A stretch of DNA of 64,000 nucleotides. It comes from Lachnospiraceae bacterium (GTDB lineage Bacteria > Bacillota > Clostridia > Lachnospirales > Lachnospiraceae). Below, one piece after another: positions 1 through 9,013 of the stretch. Every line of letters begins with the position of its first letter. Position 1 is the stretch's first letter. Under the pieces are notes generated by a model. It was given only the letters and a program-made list of their open reading frames with translations. It searched no databases and had not been told where the DNA came from. Where the stretch lies: contig JAHAYJ010000079.1 of assembly GCA_018384375.1 (NCBI GenBank), positions 1-64,000 of the forward strand, given 5' to 3'. Position numbers and translations under genes: made by a program.

Positions 1-63
1 TTTGTTATTGGTGGTACTTTAACAATACTATCTTGGGATAATCCTGTCACTGCCTTTTTTTGA
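1..63 (+). CDS. possible 3' end of an unidentified gene
   Basis: Reading frame 1 is open from the window edge to a TGA at 61-63 and gives 20 residues ending in NPVTAFF. A stem-loop at 76-107 follows directly, as expected at a gene end. The peptide is too short to assign to a family, and an open frame of 20 codons can occur by chance, so this is only a suggestion. Confidence 0.25.
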   Translation, partial: FVIGGTLTILSWDNPVTAFF

Positions 64-75
64 AAAAGTAAAAAA

Positions 76-115
76 CTGCGCCACAGCCTTGGCAGGCCAT
101 CGCGCAGCGATTTTG
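76..115 (+). terminator. nested stem-loop, possible terminator
   Basis: CTGCGC (76-81) pairs with GCGCAG (102-107), and an inner GCCT/AGGC stem lies within the loop. A short T stretch (111-115) follows. This resembles a rho-independent terminator for whatever reads in from the left edge. Confidence 0.45.
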
Positions 116-213
116 TTCAATTTCAGGTTATCGGTATATTAGTATGGTTGGCATAGTAAAGATAGGAGTAGTAACTTTCATCTTTCTATATATAAGAGTA
201 TATGAGTAAAATA

Positions 214-305
214 GAGTAAATAATGGTCAAAAAACCATCGACATCCGACCTCATGCACGATATAATATAGGTAATCTAATAAGAAAATAGTGTTATCATT
301 ACTGC
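214..305 (+). repeat. 92-bp promoter-bearing direct repeat, copy 1
   Basis: This stretch aligns without gaps to 39255-39346 with about 10 mismatches in 92 positions. Both copies keep a -35/-10 pair with 17-bp spacing: TCGACA at 238-243 and TATAAT at 261-266 here. Copy 1 ends 27 bp before the 52-bp inverted repeat that cuts the oxidoreductase gene. It is either a dispersed promoter-carrying repeat or part of the end of an integrated element. Confidence 0.75.
238..266 (+). promoter_or_regulatory. sigma-A type promoter inside repeat copy 1
   Basis: TCGACA (238-243), a 17-bp spacer and a perfect TATAAT (261-266) point rightwards into the truncated oxidoreductase. The same arrangement is conserved in copy 2 at 39279-39307, which supports function over chance. 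Confidence 0.55.
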
Positions 306-331
306 TTGCGGCAAATTATTCTTGCCGACCT

Positions 332-383
332 TATCGCAGAATGCATGAGCTGGTACAAAGCGGGGAGCTGGGAGAAATCAAGC
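332..383 (+). repeat. 52-bp inverted repeat, left copy
   Basis: This 52-bp stretch is a perfect reverse complement of 33283-33334. It codes for the same oxidoreductase segment (RRMHELVQSGELGEIK) in both places, on opposite strands. Homology between the two sites ends sharply on each side. Confidence 0.95.
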
Positions 384-1099
384 GGGTCAACTGGATTATC
401 ACAGATTGGTACCGTACGCAGTACTATTATAATTCCGGAGACTGGAGAGGAACCTGGGACGGAGAAGGCGGCGGCGTTCTGCTCAACCAGTGCCCTCATC
501 AGCTTGACCTTTTACAATGGATTTGCGGTATGCCGGAAAAGGTAAGGGCATATTGTCATGAGGGGAAATGGCATGATATTGAAGTAGAAGATGATGTGAC
601 GGCGTATCTGGAATATCCGAACGGTGCGACAGGTGTTTTCGTGACCTCCACGGGAGAGGCACCGGGAACCAACCGGTTTGAAATCGATTTGACAAAGGGC
701 AGGCTTGTGTGTGAAAAGGGCGTTTTAAGCTGCTATCGGATGGAGGATGAAAGAGAATTCATGTTCTCTGCCACGGAGGGCTTTGCCATGCCGAAGGGAG
801 AAAGCTTCGACCCGGAACTGGACGGAAAGAATCCTGACCATCAGGGCGTAATGCAGGCATTTGTCAATCGCATTTTATTCGGCACTCCCCTGGTGGCTGA
901 AGGAACAGAGGGTATCAGAGGGCTGACCCTTTCCAATGCGATTCATTTGTCAAGCTGGCTGGGACGTGAGGTGACAATCCCTCTGGATGAGGATCTTTTC
1001 CTGGCAGAGCTGAACAAAAAGCGGGCAACCTCAAAAAAGAAGACCAATGTGAAGGAGGTGACGCTTTCCACGGAAGGGACTTATGGTACGTATAAATAA
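332..1099 (+). pseudogene. Gfo/Idh/MocA oxidoreductase, C-terminal fragment
   Basis: The frame encodes the C-terminal catalytic part of a Gfo/Idh/MocA-family NAD(P)-dependent sugar oxidoreductase. Typical features are the GGGVLLNQCPHQLDLLQW segment, whose His lies in the substrate site of the family, and a following beta-sheet domain ending in a Lys-rich tail. The Rossmann half with its GxGxxG nucleotide motif and EKP motif is missing. The frame is open from about 290, but residues before position 332 do not look like this family. The matching N-terminal segment lies on the opposite strand at 33283-33520 and overlaps by exactly 52 bp, so one gene has been split. The fragment probably is not a functional enzyme. 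It was likely the first gene of the adjacent glycan locus. Confidence 0.85.
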
Positions 1100-1267
1100 A
1101 CCTGAGGACGACATATAAAAAATCAATTTTGCTGCAGGATATATCAATCGGAGAAGATAATTTATCAATATGTTAAAAGGAAATATCATTGCAGGGAACG
1201 TGGCGGCAGGTACTATGAAAATAGAATGTGCCCGCGCACGGTACCTGGATAACAGGAGATAAATAAT

Positions 1268-3301
1268 ATGAAATTTATGTTTTCTGCCAGAAGCAAAGAA
1301 CAGGACGATGAGGATTATCTGTCTTTGGAGAAACAGAATTTATGTGCGGAGTGGGAGCAAACAGGCGGAGAAGGGAATCCGCAGTCGCCCTACAAGGTAA
1401 AAATCAGAATTCAGAATCAGGCAGAGCAACCTTGGGAAGGTGTGATTTTGACAGAACTGCTGGCGGAAAAAAGGAATCCGGCCTTTTTCCTGCCGGGTTT
1501 TATGTACGGATCGAACAGAGGGGACTGCCCGCAGAATGTTCCCTGTGAATATCCACGCATGCGGGAAGGAGGGCTGCAGAGACCGTCTTCCTCCTGGTGG
1601 ATGGTGCGGGGTGACCGGCTTTCTGCTCCGGTGGCACTTTTTTTTGACTGCGGCAGAGTGACGGGGCTTTCCGTCGGATCCTATTGGATTGTAAAAGACG
1701 GAAAAAAGAAGGTCTGGGAAAAGGAAACGGAAGAGGCAGAGTTCTGTCAGTACGCCGGTTATACCTGCAGTCTGAGAAGTAAAGAAAAGGACGGTACCTG
1801 CAGCGTTGGCTATACACTTGGTTATGAAAATGCTCCCTGGCTCTTTATTCAGTCCCATCAGGTAAAGGATAGGGATGAAATGGGGGATAACTGCTTCCGG
1901 TTGGAGGCAGGTGAAGCGGTGGAGTTTACCGTAAATGTTTTTTCTTATCCGGCACAGGATGAAACGGGAATCCATGAAGCAATCCGTCAGGTTTACGCAC
2001 AGTACCATCAGAAGCCCCGTAAAGGGTGCAGCCTGAAAGAGAGTGTGGCGGAAATAGCCGGTGCAATCAGCAGATGTGCATGGCTGGAAGAGGAAAAAAT
2101 GTATTCCGGTTTTGTCTTTCAACAGGCGGACGGAAGTTATACTTATAATAAACTGGGTTCCCTTACCTGGACGAACGGGCTTTCCGTGGCGGTTCCCATG
2201 CTGATGGCGGGAATCCGTCTGGGACATGAAAAAATGCGCAGGCAGGCGCTTGCCTGTATTGAAAATATACTGGCAAATTGTTGGAATCCGTTTTCGAAGC
2301 TGCCCTATGACGCGGTGTCTGACGGAAAGTGGAGTATTCGCGGCTGGTGGTTTGACGGGATGCATACACCGGGACACAGTGCCTATCTGACGGGGCAGGC
2401 AATGTATTATATATTGAAGGCTTATCAGTTTGAAAAAGAAAGGGCGAGCTGTGAACATAAGGAGTGGCTTAGTTTTGTCAGACCGGTTCTGGCAAAGGTG
2501 GAGCAGGAGAAGAATTCGGAGTATGAATATCCCTGTATTTTTTCGGAAAAGACAGGAGCTGGACTGGAGTATGATGCTTTCGGGGGCGTGTGGTGCCTGG
2601 CAGCAGGTGCTTACTATGCGTGGTTGACAGGGGATACTTCTTTTCTGGAGGGCTTATGTAAAAGTGAAGCCCATTATTATGAGCGATATGTCAGGCATGT
2701 GGTATGCTATGGGGCACCGCTTGATACGGATAAGGCGGTGGATTCCGAGGGTATTCTAGCTTATATCCGCGCGGTGCGTTATTTGCATCAAATGACAAAA
2801 GAAGAAAAATATCTGAAGCATATGCACGCAGCGCTGGATTATGAATTTTCCTTTAAATTCTGCTATAATTCACCGATTCAGATTCCGCCGCTCAGTCGTG
2901 TCGGCTGGTCCAGCTGCGGCGGCAGCATCACCTCCACGGCGAATCCGCATATTCATCCCATGTCGAGTACCATTGTGGATGAGATGGTGTATTATGTCAG
3001 GGAGACACAGGATTCTTACGTCAGAAACCGTATGATGGATACGGTTTTGTGGGGATGTCAGACCTTTAACACCTACGACGGAGAGTATGACTACGGGGAA
3101 AAGGGCTGGATGTCCGAGCGGTTCTGCTACAGTCAGGGACTGGTGGTACAGCCTTATGAGGACGGCAGCCTGGCAAGCACCTGGTTTGCACTGATGCCCT
3201 GGGCAGGCGGCAGCGTGGTAGAGGGTCTGGCCGGTGACGCCTGGGATATTTTGGGGAGAGGCATAAATGGGAAGAATAAACTCAATCTGAATCGTGAGTG
3301 A
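1268..3301 (+). CDS. putative glycosidase-like protein, unassigned family
   Basis: This 677-residue protein has no visible signal peptide or membrane segment. The first 250 residues or so look beta-rich. The remaining 400 look helical and full of aromatic and Gly/His clusters (for example [19 protein letters not shown] and [19 protein letters not shown]). That arrangement recalls the (alpha/alpha)6-barrel glycosidases and lyases with an N-terminal beta-sandwich. I cannot assign a GH family or point to catalytic acids with confidence. It sits between an oxidoreductase remnant and a chemoreceptor at the head of a hemicellulose locus, so a role on an oligosaccharide side chain is an inference. 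ATG follows a weak AGGAG-like site (aggagataaat). Confidence 0.6.
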   Translation: MKFMFSARSKEQDDEDYLSLEKQNLCAEWEQTGGEGNPQSPYKVKIRIQNQAEQPWEGVILTELLAEKRNPAFFLPGFMYGSNRGDCPQNVPCEYPRMREGGLQRPSSSWWMVRGDRLSAPVALFFDCGRVTGLSVGSYWIVKDGKKKVWEKETEEAEFCQYAGYTCSLRSKEKDGTCSVGYTLGYENAPWLFIQSHQVKDRDEMGDNCFRLEAGEAVEFTVNVFSYPAQDETGIHEAIRQVYAQYHQKPRKGCSLKESVAEIAGAISRCAWLEEEKMYSGFVFQQADGSYTYNKLGSLTWTNGLSVAVPMLMAGIRLGHEKMRRQALACIENILANCWNPFSKLPYDAVSDGKWSIRGWWFDGMHTPGHSAYLTGQAMYYILKAYQFEKERASCEHKEWLSFVRPVLAKVEQEKNSEYEYPCIFSEKTGAGLEYDAFGGVWCLAAGAYYAWLTGDTSFLEGLCKSEAHYYERYVRHVVCYGAPLDTDKAVDSEGILAYIRAVRYLHQMTKEEKYLKHMHAALDYEFSFKFCYNSPIQIPPLSRVGWSSCGGSITSTANPHIHPMSSTIVDEMVYYVRETQDSYVRNRMMDTVLWGCQTFNTYDGEYDYGEKGWMSERFCYSQGLVVQPYEDGSLASTWFALMPWAGGSVVEGLAGDAWDILGRGINGKNKLNLNRE

Positions 3302-3351
3302 CAATTTATATAAAGTGTGGAAGATGCTCTGGCAAAGGAGGAAAAGATTTT

Positions 3352-5400
3352 ATGAAGAACAGAAAGATGAGTACGGTAATTACAGTGACAATTTCTCTGG
3401 TGATGGCGGCCTGTCTGCTTTTGCTGTTCCTGGTGTCCAACCGGAATATGTGCACGTCCATGCAGGAATCTGCAATGGAAAATATGTCAACCTCGCTGGC
3501 AGCAAAGTCGGAAATTGTGGAACAGTATGTGGATTCAGCAGAAAAGCTGCTGATTTCTTTCAGCAAGGCACCGGTGGTGGCAGAATTCCTGAAGAATCCG
3601 GGCAATGCGGAGCTGCAAAAGAAAGCACAGGATTACACGGAGAGTTATTTTGCCGGTCTTGAGGGCTGGGAAGGAATTTACATATCGGAATGGAACACCC
3701 ATGTCATTGCGCATTCCAACACGAGTGCGGTGGGAATGGTGATGCGTGAGGGAGAATCCCTTGAAAAGCTGCAGAACTCCATAACGGCAGCCGGTGATGT
3801 TTACAATACGGGAATGATAATATCTCCTGCATCCAAGCGGATGGTACTGTCTCTCTATGCACCGGTTTATGACAAAGACGGAAGCACAATTCTCGGTATT
3901 GCGGGAGGCGCTCAACTGGCGGAAACCCTGCAGTCAGTATTGGAAGGACTGCATGTTGAGGGTATGGAAAATGCGAAGAACTATATGATTAACACGGAGA
4001 AGGAAGTGCACATTTTCAATGAAGATGCGTCACTCATGGCGGCACCCATTGAGGATGAAATGTTGCTTTCCGTGATAGATGCCATCCGCAGCAATTCTGC
4101 CGAAGTCACAGGAAGTCTTGAGTATGTGGATGGAGACGGCGTAAAGAGCGTTGCCATGTACAGGGCAATACCGGAACGAAACTGGGCGGTTGTTGTCAGT
4201 GACAGCAAGGATGAGATTTTTGCGAAAGCGGATGCCAGCAGAAATGCTTTTGGCTTGATTTGTATTTGTGTTTATGCGGTGATTCCCATCCTTTGCTACC
4301 TTGCCGTAAGCCTTTGTGTAAAACCTCTGAAGGTGGTGGAGAAAGCAGTAGTCAGACTTCAAAAGCTGGAACTGGAAGCACCGGAAGAATTGAAAAAGTA
4401 TATCGGAGCCGGAAGCGAAGCAGGTCAGATTGCCACCGCCATGGATTCCCTGTATGAAACCTTCCGGAAGATTGTATCCACTTTGCGAGAGTGTACTGCA
4501 ACCCTGAATGATTCCACAGATAAAATGAACCATGCATCACATATGCTGATTAAAGGAATGGGAGATAACTCAGCGACGACGGAAGAGCTTGCTGCCAGCA
4601 TCACAACAACAAACAGCGCCATTGAGCAGGTGGTAAATGAGATTCTGACCATATCCGAGCTGGTTGAGAAGGTGGAGGAAAAGGTGAAGGCAGGTGACCG
4701 GAAGAGTGAAAATCTGCTGGAGACGGCGCAGAGTATGCGTGAAATGGCGGATACCACACTGACCGGAACCGGAGAGAGAATCGAAAAGAACCGAAAGCAT
4801 GTGGAAGATGCCATGGTGAACCTGAAGTCCCTTACCCGTATCAATGACATGGCAAAGCAGATACTCGACATTGCGAACCAGACAAACCTGCTCTCCCTGA
4901 ATGCTTCCATTGAGGCCGCCAGAGCAGGTGAAAACGGAAGAGGATTTGCGGTTGTGGCACAGGAAATCGGAACCCTGGCTTCCAACTCTTCCGCAACGGC
5001 AAGGGAGATACAGGATATTTGTAAGGATATTAATGATAATATTCAGAATGTACAGGGATGCATCGATGACATCATGGGATTCATGGAGGGGGATGTATCC
5101 GATAAGTTCAAGGAATTTGCAAACATTGCAAATGAGTACAGTACTTCTGTGGTAGAGATTCGAGATGCTATCGGAGAGATAGAAGATACTTCGAACGGTG
5201 TTGTAAATTCTGTAATGAGTATCCGTGAGAAGATGGATGTGATACATACTGCCTCATCGGAAAATGAAATCGGTGTGGGCGAAATCGTCAATAAGATTGA
5301 GCAGACCAATCAGACGGCAGAGGAGCTTGAGAGCGTAGGAAAAGCAAATCAGGAAAATGCCCAGGCCATCAGCACAATCGTAGAAAAATTCAGCGAATAG
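3352..5400 (+). CDS. methyl-accepting chemotaxis protein
   Basis: This 682-residue chemoreceptor has a TM helix at about residues 7-29 and an extracytoplasmic Cache-like sensor region from about 30 to 299. A second TM helix at about 300-322 is followed by a HAMP-like linker and a long helical signalling domain. The conserved hairpin tip ([20 protein letters not shown], then [10 protein letters not shown]) lies near residue 510. The open frame starts earlier at 3298, but ATG 3352 has a strong AAAGGAGG site at 3334-3341 and begins the proper TM helix, so I use it. It lies in the same direction as the hemicellulose genes, 50 bp after the 677-aa protein, which suggests that it senses a plant sugar or its binding protein. 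No CheA/CheW or flagellar genes are in view. Confidence 0.9.
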   Translation: MKNRKMSTVITVTISLVMAACLLLLFLVSNRNMCTSMQESAMENMSTSLAAKSEIVEQYVDSAEKLLISFSKAPVVAEFLKNPGNAELQKKAQDYTESYFAGLEGWEGIYISEWNTHVIAHSNTSAVGMVMREGESLEKLQNSITAAGDVYNTGMIISPASKRMVLSLYAPVYDKDGSTILGIAGGAQLAETLQSVLEGLHVEGMENAKNYMINTEKEVHIFNEDASLMAAPIEDEMLLSVIDAIRSNSAEVTGSLEYVDGDGVKSVAMYRAIPERNWAVVVSDSKDEIFAKADASRNAFGLICICVYAVIPILCYLAVSLCVKPLKVVEKAVVRLQKLELEAPEELKKYIGAGSEAGQIATAMDSLYETFRKIVSTLRECTATLNDSTDKMNHASHMLIKGMGDNSATTEELAASITTTNSAIEQVVNEILTISELVEKVEEKVKAGDRKSENLLETAQSMREMADTTLTGTGERIEKNRKHVEDAMVNLKSLTRINDMAKQILDIANQTNLLSLNASIEAARAGENGRGFAVVAQEIGTLASNSSATAREIQDICKDINDNIQNVQGCIDDIMGFMEGDVSDKFKEFANIANEYSTSVVEIRDAIGEIEDTSNGVVNSVMSIREKMDVIHTASSENEIGVGEIVNKIEQTNQTAEELESVGKANQENAQAISTIVEKFSE

Positions 5401-5428
5401 ACGAATGATATGAAATAATGAGCAGGGG

Positions 5429-6259
5429 TTATTGCCCCGACTCAATAAATTCCCTTCCACCCAGAGTATAATGGGTGGGAGGGTTTTCTGTTTTATCCCT
5501 GAGAGCGTTTTTGCGGTATTGTCCCGGCGTGCAGCCGTTGTGCTGGCGAAACTGTCGGCAGAAGTGCTCTACATTGTTATAGCCGCATCTCTCAGCGATT
5601 TCCCGGATGGAATATTCCGTATATTCCAGCAAATCCTGAGCGCGGCGAAGTCGTCCCTCAATGACATCATCCATGCAGGAGGAACCGAACTGCTTCCGGT
5701 AAAGTGTCTGGACATGGCTGGCACTCAAATGAAGTTCTTCCGCCATCCGGTTCACATTCCAGGAAAGCTGAGGATTGTTGTAGATTTTTTTATGCAGGGC
5801 AATCAGCTCGTGGGTGTGAAGGCTTACCGTGTCATTCAGGGTGCTCTCCCTAAGCTTCGAGAACAGGACACGAAGCAGGTGAGAAATATTTGCCGCGCTC
5901 TCAGAGGAAGAGAAGGAGGATTCCCAGGTCAGCAGCTTGAACAGCTGATGGCAGTATTCGGGGTCGGTGACAGAAAAAGGAACATTCCGGAGCGGAAATT
6001 GTTCCACGAAGGAATGGTCGGAGCGGAAACGAATCCAGTCGTTTCGATATTCCTCTCCGGCGGCACGGTAATAGATTCTGCATCCGGGCGTGTACAGAAT
6101 GGCGGTATTGGCAGAAACACGCACGATTTTGTCCTCTGTCAGCAGCTCTGCTGCAGAAGTGATAAACAGCAGAAGGTAGCCCGCGAAACCATTTGGCACA
6201 TCATAGACAAAATTGTCGGGGTGAACAGCACTGTATCCGATAAAATCAATTTCATTCAT
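5429..6259 (-). CDS. AraC family transcriptional regulator
   Basis: This 276-residue regulator has an N-terminal cupin-like sensing region and a C-terminal double helix-turn-helix (NRMAEELHLSASHVQTLYRK and IREIAERCGYNNVEHFCRQF, ending in the family motif GCTPGQYRK). ATG 6259 is chosen over the upstream start because GAGGAG precedes it on the minus strand. It is divergent from the GH39 operon across a 218-bp control region and converges on the chemoreceptor. AraC regulators placed this way usually activate the adjacent sugar operon when ligand is bound. A truncated near-duplicate is found at 52903-53670. Confidence 0.9.
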   Translation of the reverse strand: MNEIDFIGYSAVHPDNFVYDVPNGFAGYLLLFITSAAELLTEDKIVRVSANTAILYTPGCRIYYRAAGEEYRNDWIRFRSDHSFVEQFPLRNVPFSVTDPEYCHQLFKLLTWESSFSSSESAANISHLLRVLFSKLRESTLNDTVSLHTHELIALHKKIYNNPQLSWNVNRMAEELHLSASHVQTLYRKQFGSSCMDDVIEGRLRRAQDLLEYTEYSIREIAERCGYNNVEHFCRQFRQHNGCTPGQYRKNALRDKTENPPTHYTLGGREFIESGQ

Positions 6260-6477
6260 TGTTACTTTTCTCCTCAAGTTCTGCAAATCGCGCCTCTTTC
6301 AAAGTTACGGCAGGAAGGTTTATGCTCCGCAAATTACAAAGTCAAAGTGCTCTGCCGCAGACTCATAAGCTGTGTCATCAAAGAATACATCAATTATTCT
6401 ATAGTATAAATCATTGAAAACAGGCGGTCAATGAGATAGTATCAAATTATATCAATCAATAAATGGGGGATACGCTC
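6260..6477. promoter_or_regulatory. divergent control region between AraC regulator and GH39 operon
   Basis: This 218-bp AT-rich spacer holds both start regions. A TATAGT/TATAAA element lies at about 6400-6408 for the rightward operon, but no good -35 is visible, as is usual for activator-dependent promoters. Partial repeats of ATCAATTAT-like sequence at 6389-6460 could be regulator half-sites; this is a guess. The ribosome site TGGGGGA (6464-6470) sets the GH39 start at 6478. Confidence 0.5.
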
Positions 6478-8097
6478 ATGAAAAATGCGGGTGAATTAAA
6501 AGAAAAGAAAGTGGTGATCACGGAAAAATCCAGCGCTTTTTTTCATAATAATGTAGATTACTGTATCGGAACAGGAAGAATGGGACTTGCTCTGACACAG
6601 GAATATCAGGAGCAGCTGAAACTGGTACAGGAGGAAATCGGCTTTCAGCATATCAGAGGGCACGGACTATTCTGCGACGATATGGCAATTTTCCAGACTT
6701 ATGAGGAGAACGGTGAGACAAAGGTTGAGTACAACTATACCTATCTGGACAGAGTGATGGACAGTTACAGAAAAGTGGGATTAAAACCTTTTCTGGAGCT
6801 TGGTTTCATGCCGGAGAAGCTGGCCAGCGGGACGCAGACGATATTTTACTGGAAAGGAAACACCACGCCGCCTAAGGATTATGAGGAATGGTGCCGTATG
6901 GTGCAGGCACTGCTACGCCATTTGATGGAGCGATACGGTACCGACGAGGTGGTACAGTGGCCCATTGAAGTATGGAATGAGCCCAATCTGTGCGGCTTCT
7001 GGGAAAATGCGGACATGGAGGAATACTTTAAACTCTTCCATTGTACCTTTGATGCAATCAAGGCGGTTGACGAAAGATTCCGCGTGGGAGGACCTGCGGT
7101 CTGCGGCGGCACAGATGAAAAGTGGATTCGCGCTTTCCTGGAATACTGCCGGAAAAACAAGATACCGGTGGATTATGTGACCAGACATCATTATACCATT
7201 GAACAGCCGGAACACGAGGGGCATTATGATTATTCGGAGCTCATGAGACCGGAGGACGGCTTTGCCAATCTGCAGACTACCAGAGACATCATTGACAGCT
7301 TTCCGGAATACCGCGGATTACCTATTCATATCACGGAATTTAACACCTCCTATACACCGAAGGGTGTCATTCACGATACCAATCTGAATGCTGCCTTTAT
7401 CGCCCATCAGCTTTCCAGACTGGGAGATGTCAACGAATCCTATTCCTATTGGACTTTCGGAGATGTGTTTGAGGAGCTTGGAATCCCCTTTGCACCGTTC
7501 CACGGAGGCTTCGGTCTGGTGGCAGAAGGGTGCATTCCCAAACCAACCTTCTGGACCTTTGCGTTTTATAAGAAGCTGCAGGAAAGTGGTGGCCGCTGTG
7601 TCTACAAGGATGATAACCTGGTGGTATTGAAGCGCCCGAACGGTAATTATCTCGGAGTTGCATGGAATGTGGCATACAATGAAAAACAAGGGAATGAAAC
7701 CCCGGCTGAGGAAGTTAGGGGCGGACAGGATGCGGCGGTAGGACAGAACGCAAGGGCAGCGCGGGAATGGAGGAGGAAGCTGGAGATTCAGTTCCCTGCC
7801 GTGGAAGAGGAATATTGTCTCTTAACCAAAATCGTGGACGAGGAGACCTGTAATCCCCTGAAAGTGTGGCATGATATCGGAGAGCCTGCACATCTGACTG
7901 AGGAGCAAAAGAAGCTGCTCCGGGAATCGGCAAAACCCTGTTTGAAGACGGAGAGGAAACAGCAGCACGGTGGAAGCTTGCGTGTGGAACTGATGTTGGA
8001 AAAGAATGCAGTGATCTATTTTGAACTGAATGCGGGAAAGGTAAATCCTGACCGCGGATACCGGTATGAAAAGGTGATTTCCCAGTTGGCTAATTGA
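6478..8097 (+). CDS. xynB: GH39 beta-xylosidase
   Basis: This 539-residue enzyme of glycoside hydrolase family 39 would release xylose from the non-reducing end of xylo-oligosaccharides by a retaining mechanism. The acid/base Glu is in EVWNEPN (about residue 168) and the nucleophile Glu in HITEFNTSY (about residue 287). HHYT and YWTFGDVFEE motifs of the (beta/alpha)8 barrel are present, with a C-terminal beta-sandwich. Length matches bacterial GH39 xylosidases (about 500-540). There is no signal peptide, so it acts in the cytoplasm. ATG 6478 follows TGGGGGA at a good distance; the upstream ATG at 6463 overlaps that site. It is the first gene of the unit running to 12894, facing the AraC regulator. 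Confidence 0.92.
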   Translation: MKNAGELKEKKVVITEKSSAFFHNNVDYCIGTGRMGLALTQEYQEQLKLVQEEIGFQHIRGHGLFCDDMAIFQTYEENGETKVEYNYTYLDRVMDSYRKVGLKPFLELGFMPEKLASGTQTIFYWKGNTTPPKDYEEWCRMVQALLRHLMERYGTDEVVQWPIEVWNEPNLCGFWENADMEEYFKLFHCTFDAIKAVDERFRVGGPAVCGGTDEKWIRAFLEYCRKNKIPVDYVTRHHYTIEQPEHEGHYDYSELMRPEDGFANLQTTRDIIDSFPEYRGLPIHITEFNTSYTPKGVIHDTNLNAAFIAHQLSRLGDVNESYSYWTFGDVFEELGIPFAPFHGGFGLVAEGCIPKPTFWTFAFYKKLQESGGRCVYKDDNLVVLKRPNGNYLGVAWNVAYNEKQGNETPAEEVRGGQDAAVGQNARAAREWRRKLEIQFPAVEEEYCLLTKIVDEETCNPLKVWHDIGEPAHLTEEQKKLLRESAKPCLKTERKQQHGGSLRVELMLEKNAVIYFELNAGKVNPDRGYRYEKVISQLAN

Positions 8098-8113
8098 CAT
8101 AATAAATAGCAGG

Positions 8114-8191
8114 TTGACCTTACAGATGGTAAGTTAACATCATGAAAGGTAAGTTAGTATTGTAAATTCAGGCGGCATAAACAGCCGCCTG
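8114..8191 (+). promoter_or_regulatory. direct-repeat element and hairpin before the esterase
   Basis: GGTAAGTTA occurs at 8128-8136 and 8148-8156, exactly 20 bp apart (two helical turns), a spacing often used by AraC-type activators. CTTAC/GTAAG also forms an inverted repeat across 8119-8133. A perfect 8-bp stem CAGGCGGC/GCCGCCTG with a 7-nt loop lies at 8169-8191, just before the ribosome site, and could affect mRNA processing or translation. It lacks a T tail, so it is not an obvious terminator. Confidence 0.45.
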
Positions 8192-8212
8192 TTTGCAGAG
8201 AGGATGGTTACT

Positions 8213-9001
8213 ATGGCAGTTGGAACTTTTGATTTTTTTTCGGATTGTCTGAGAAGGAATACTACCTTCCGCATTATTCTGCCCAATGAGGAGGATGTCA
8301 GGGAGGGGAGCGCGAAGGAGCCCATGAAGACATTGATTTTGCTGCACGGATATTGCGGCGGCTGTAATGAGTGGCTCTGGTACGGAAACGCAGTGGACAT
8401 GGCACAGAAATATCATTTGTGCATCGTACTTCCTACGGGAGAAAACAGCTTTTATCTGGATGGAAAAGAGACGGGAAGACAGTACGCAACTTATATTGGC
8501 AGAGAACTGCTTCAGTATGTCAGGAAGACTTTCGGGCTTTCCGAAAGATGCGAGGATACCTTTATCGGGGGCTTCTCCATGGGGGGTTTTGGTGCTATCC
8601 ATACGGCGCTGCAGTTTGCGGATACTTTTGAAGCTGCAATCGGTTTGTCCTCGGCGTTGATTGTACATGGCATTAACGGGATGAAGCCCGGTGAAGGAAA
8701 TGAGGTGGCAAACTATGACTATTACAAGCTGATGTTTGGTAATCTGGATTCTCTGGAAGAGAGCAATGCCAACCCGGAAAAGCTGGTATGTGAGTTGAAG
8801 GAGAGGGGAGAGGAACTTCCCAGGTTCTATCTTGCCTGCGGAGAGCAGGATTTTCTCTTGCAGCCCAACAGAGATTTTGCGGCTTTCCTTCAGGCTTATG
8901 GAGTTGATTTCTGCTATTTTGAGGGTCCGGGAGAACATAACTTTGATTATTGGAATAAGCATCTGGAGCCGGGAATTCAGTGGATTCTGAACAAGGCATA
9001 G
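8213..9001 (+). CDS. alpha/beta-hydrolase esterase (esterase D/tributyrin esterase type)
   Basis: This 262-residue alpha/beta hydrolase belongs to the esterase D-like group used in many xylan loci to remove acetyl or hydroxycinnamoyl groups. The nucleophile elbow is GGFSMGGFG. The oxyanion region LLHGYCGG lies near the start, an Asp is in ACGEQDFLL and the catalytic His is in GPGEHNFDYW. There is no signal peptide, so it acts on imported oligosaccharides. ATG 8213 is preferred to 8204 because AGAGAGG (8197-8203) would abut the earlier start. It follows GH39 by 115 bp and precedes GH31 by 12 bp. The exact substrate (acetyl or feruloyl) cannot be told from the sequence. Confidence 0.85.
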   Translation: MAVGTFDFFSDCLRRNTTFRIILPNEEDVREGSAKEPMKTLILLHGYCGGCNEWLWYGNAVDMAQKYHLCIVLPTGENSFYLDGKETGRQYATYIGRELLQYVRKTFGLSERCEDTFIGGFSMGGFGAIHTALQFADTFEAAIGLSSALIVHGINGMKPGEGNEVANYDYYKLMFGNLDSLEESNANPEKLVCELKERGEELPRFYLACGEQDFLLQPNRDFAAFLQAYGVDFCYFEGPGEHNFDYWNKHLEPGIQWILNKA

Positions 9002-9013
9002 GAGGGAATACGC

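Noticed and set aside
5432-6409. 325-codon plus-strand frame over the AraC gene
   Set aside because: It is antisense to a clear AraC regulator and has no start signal or homology pattern.
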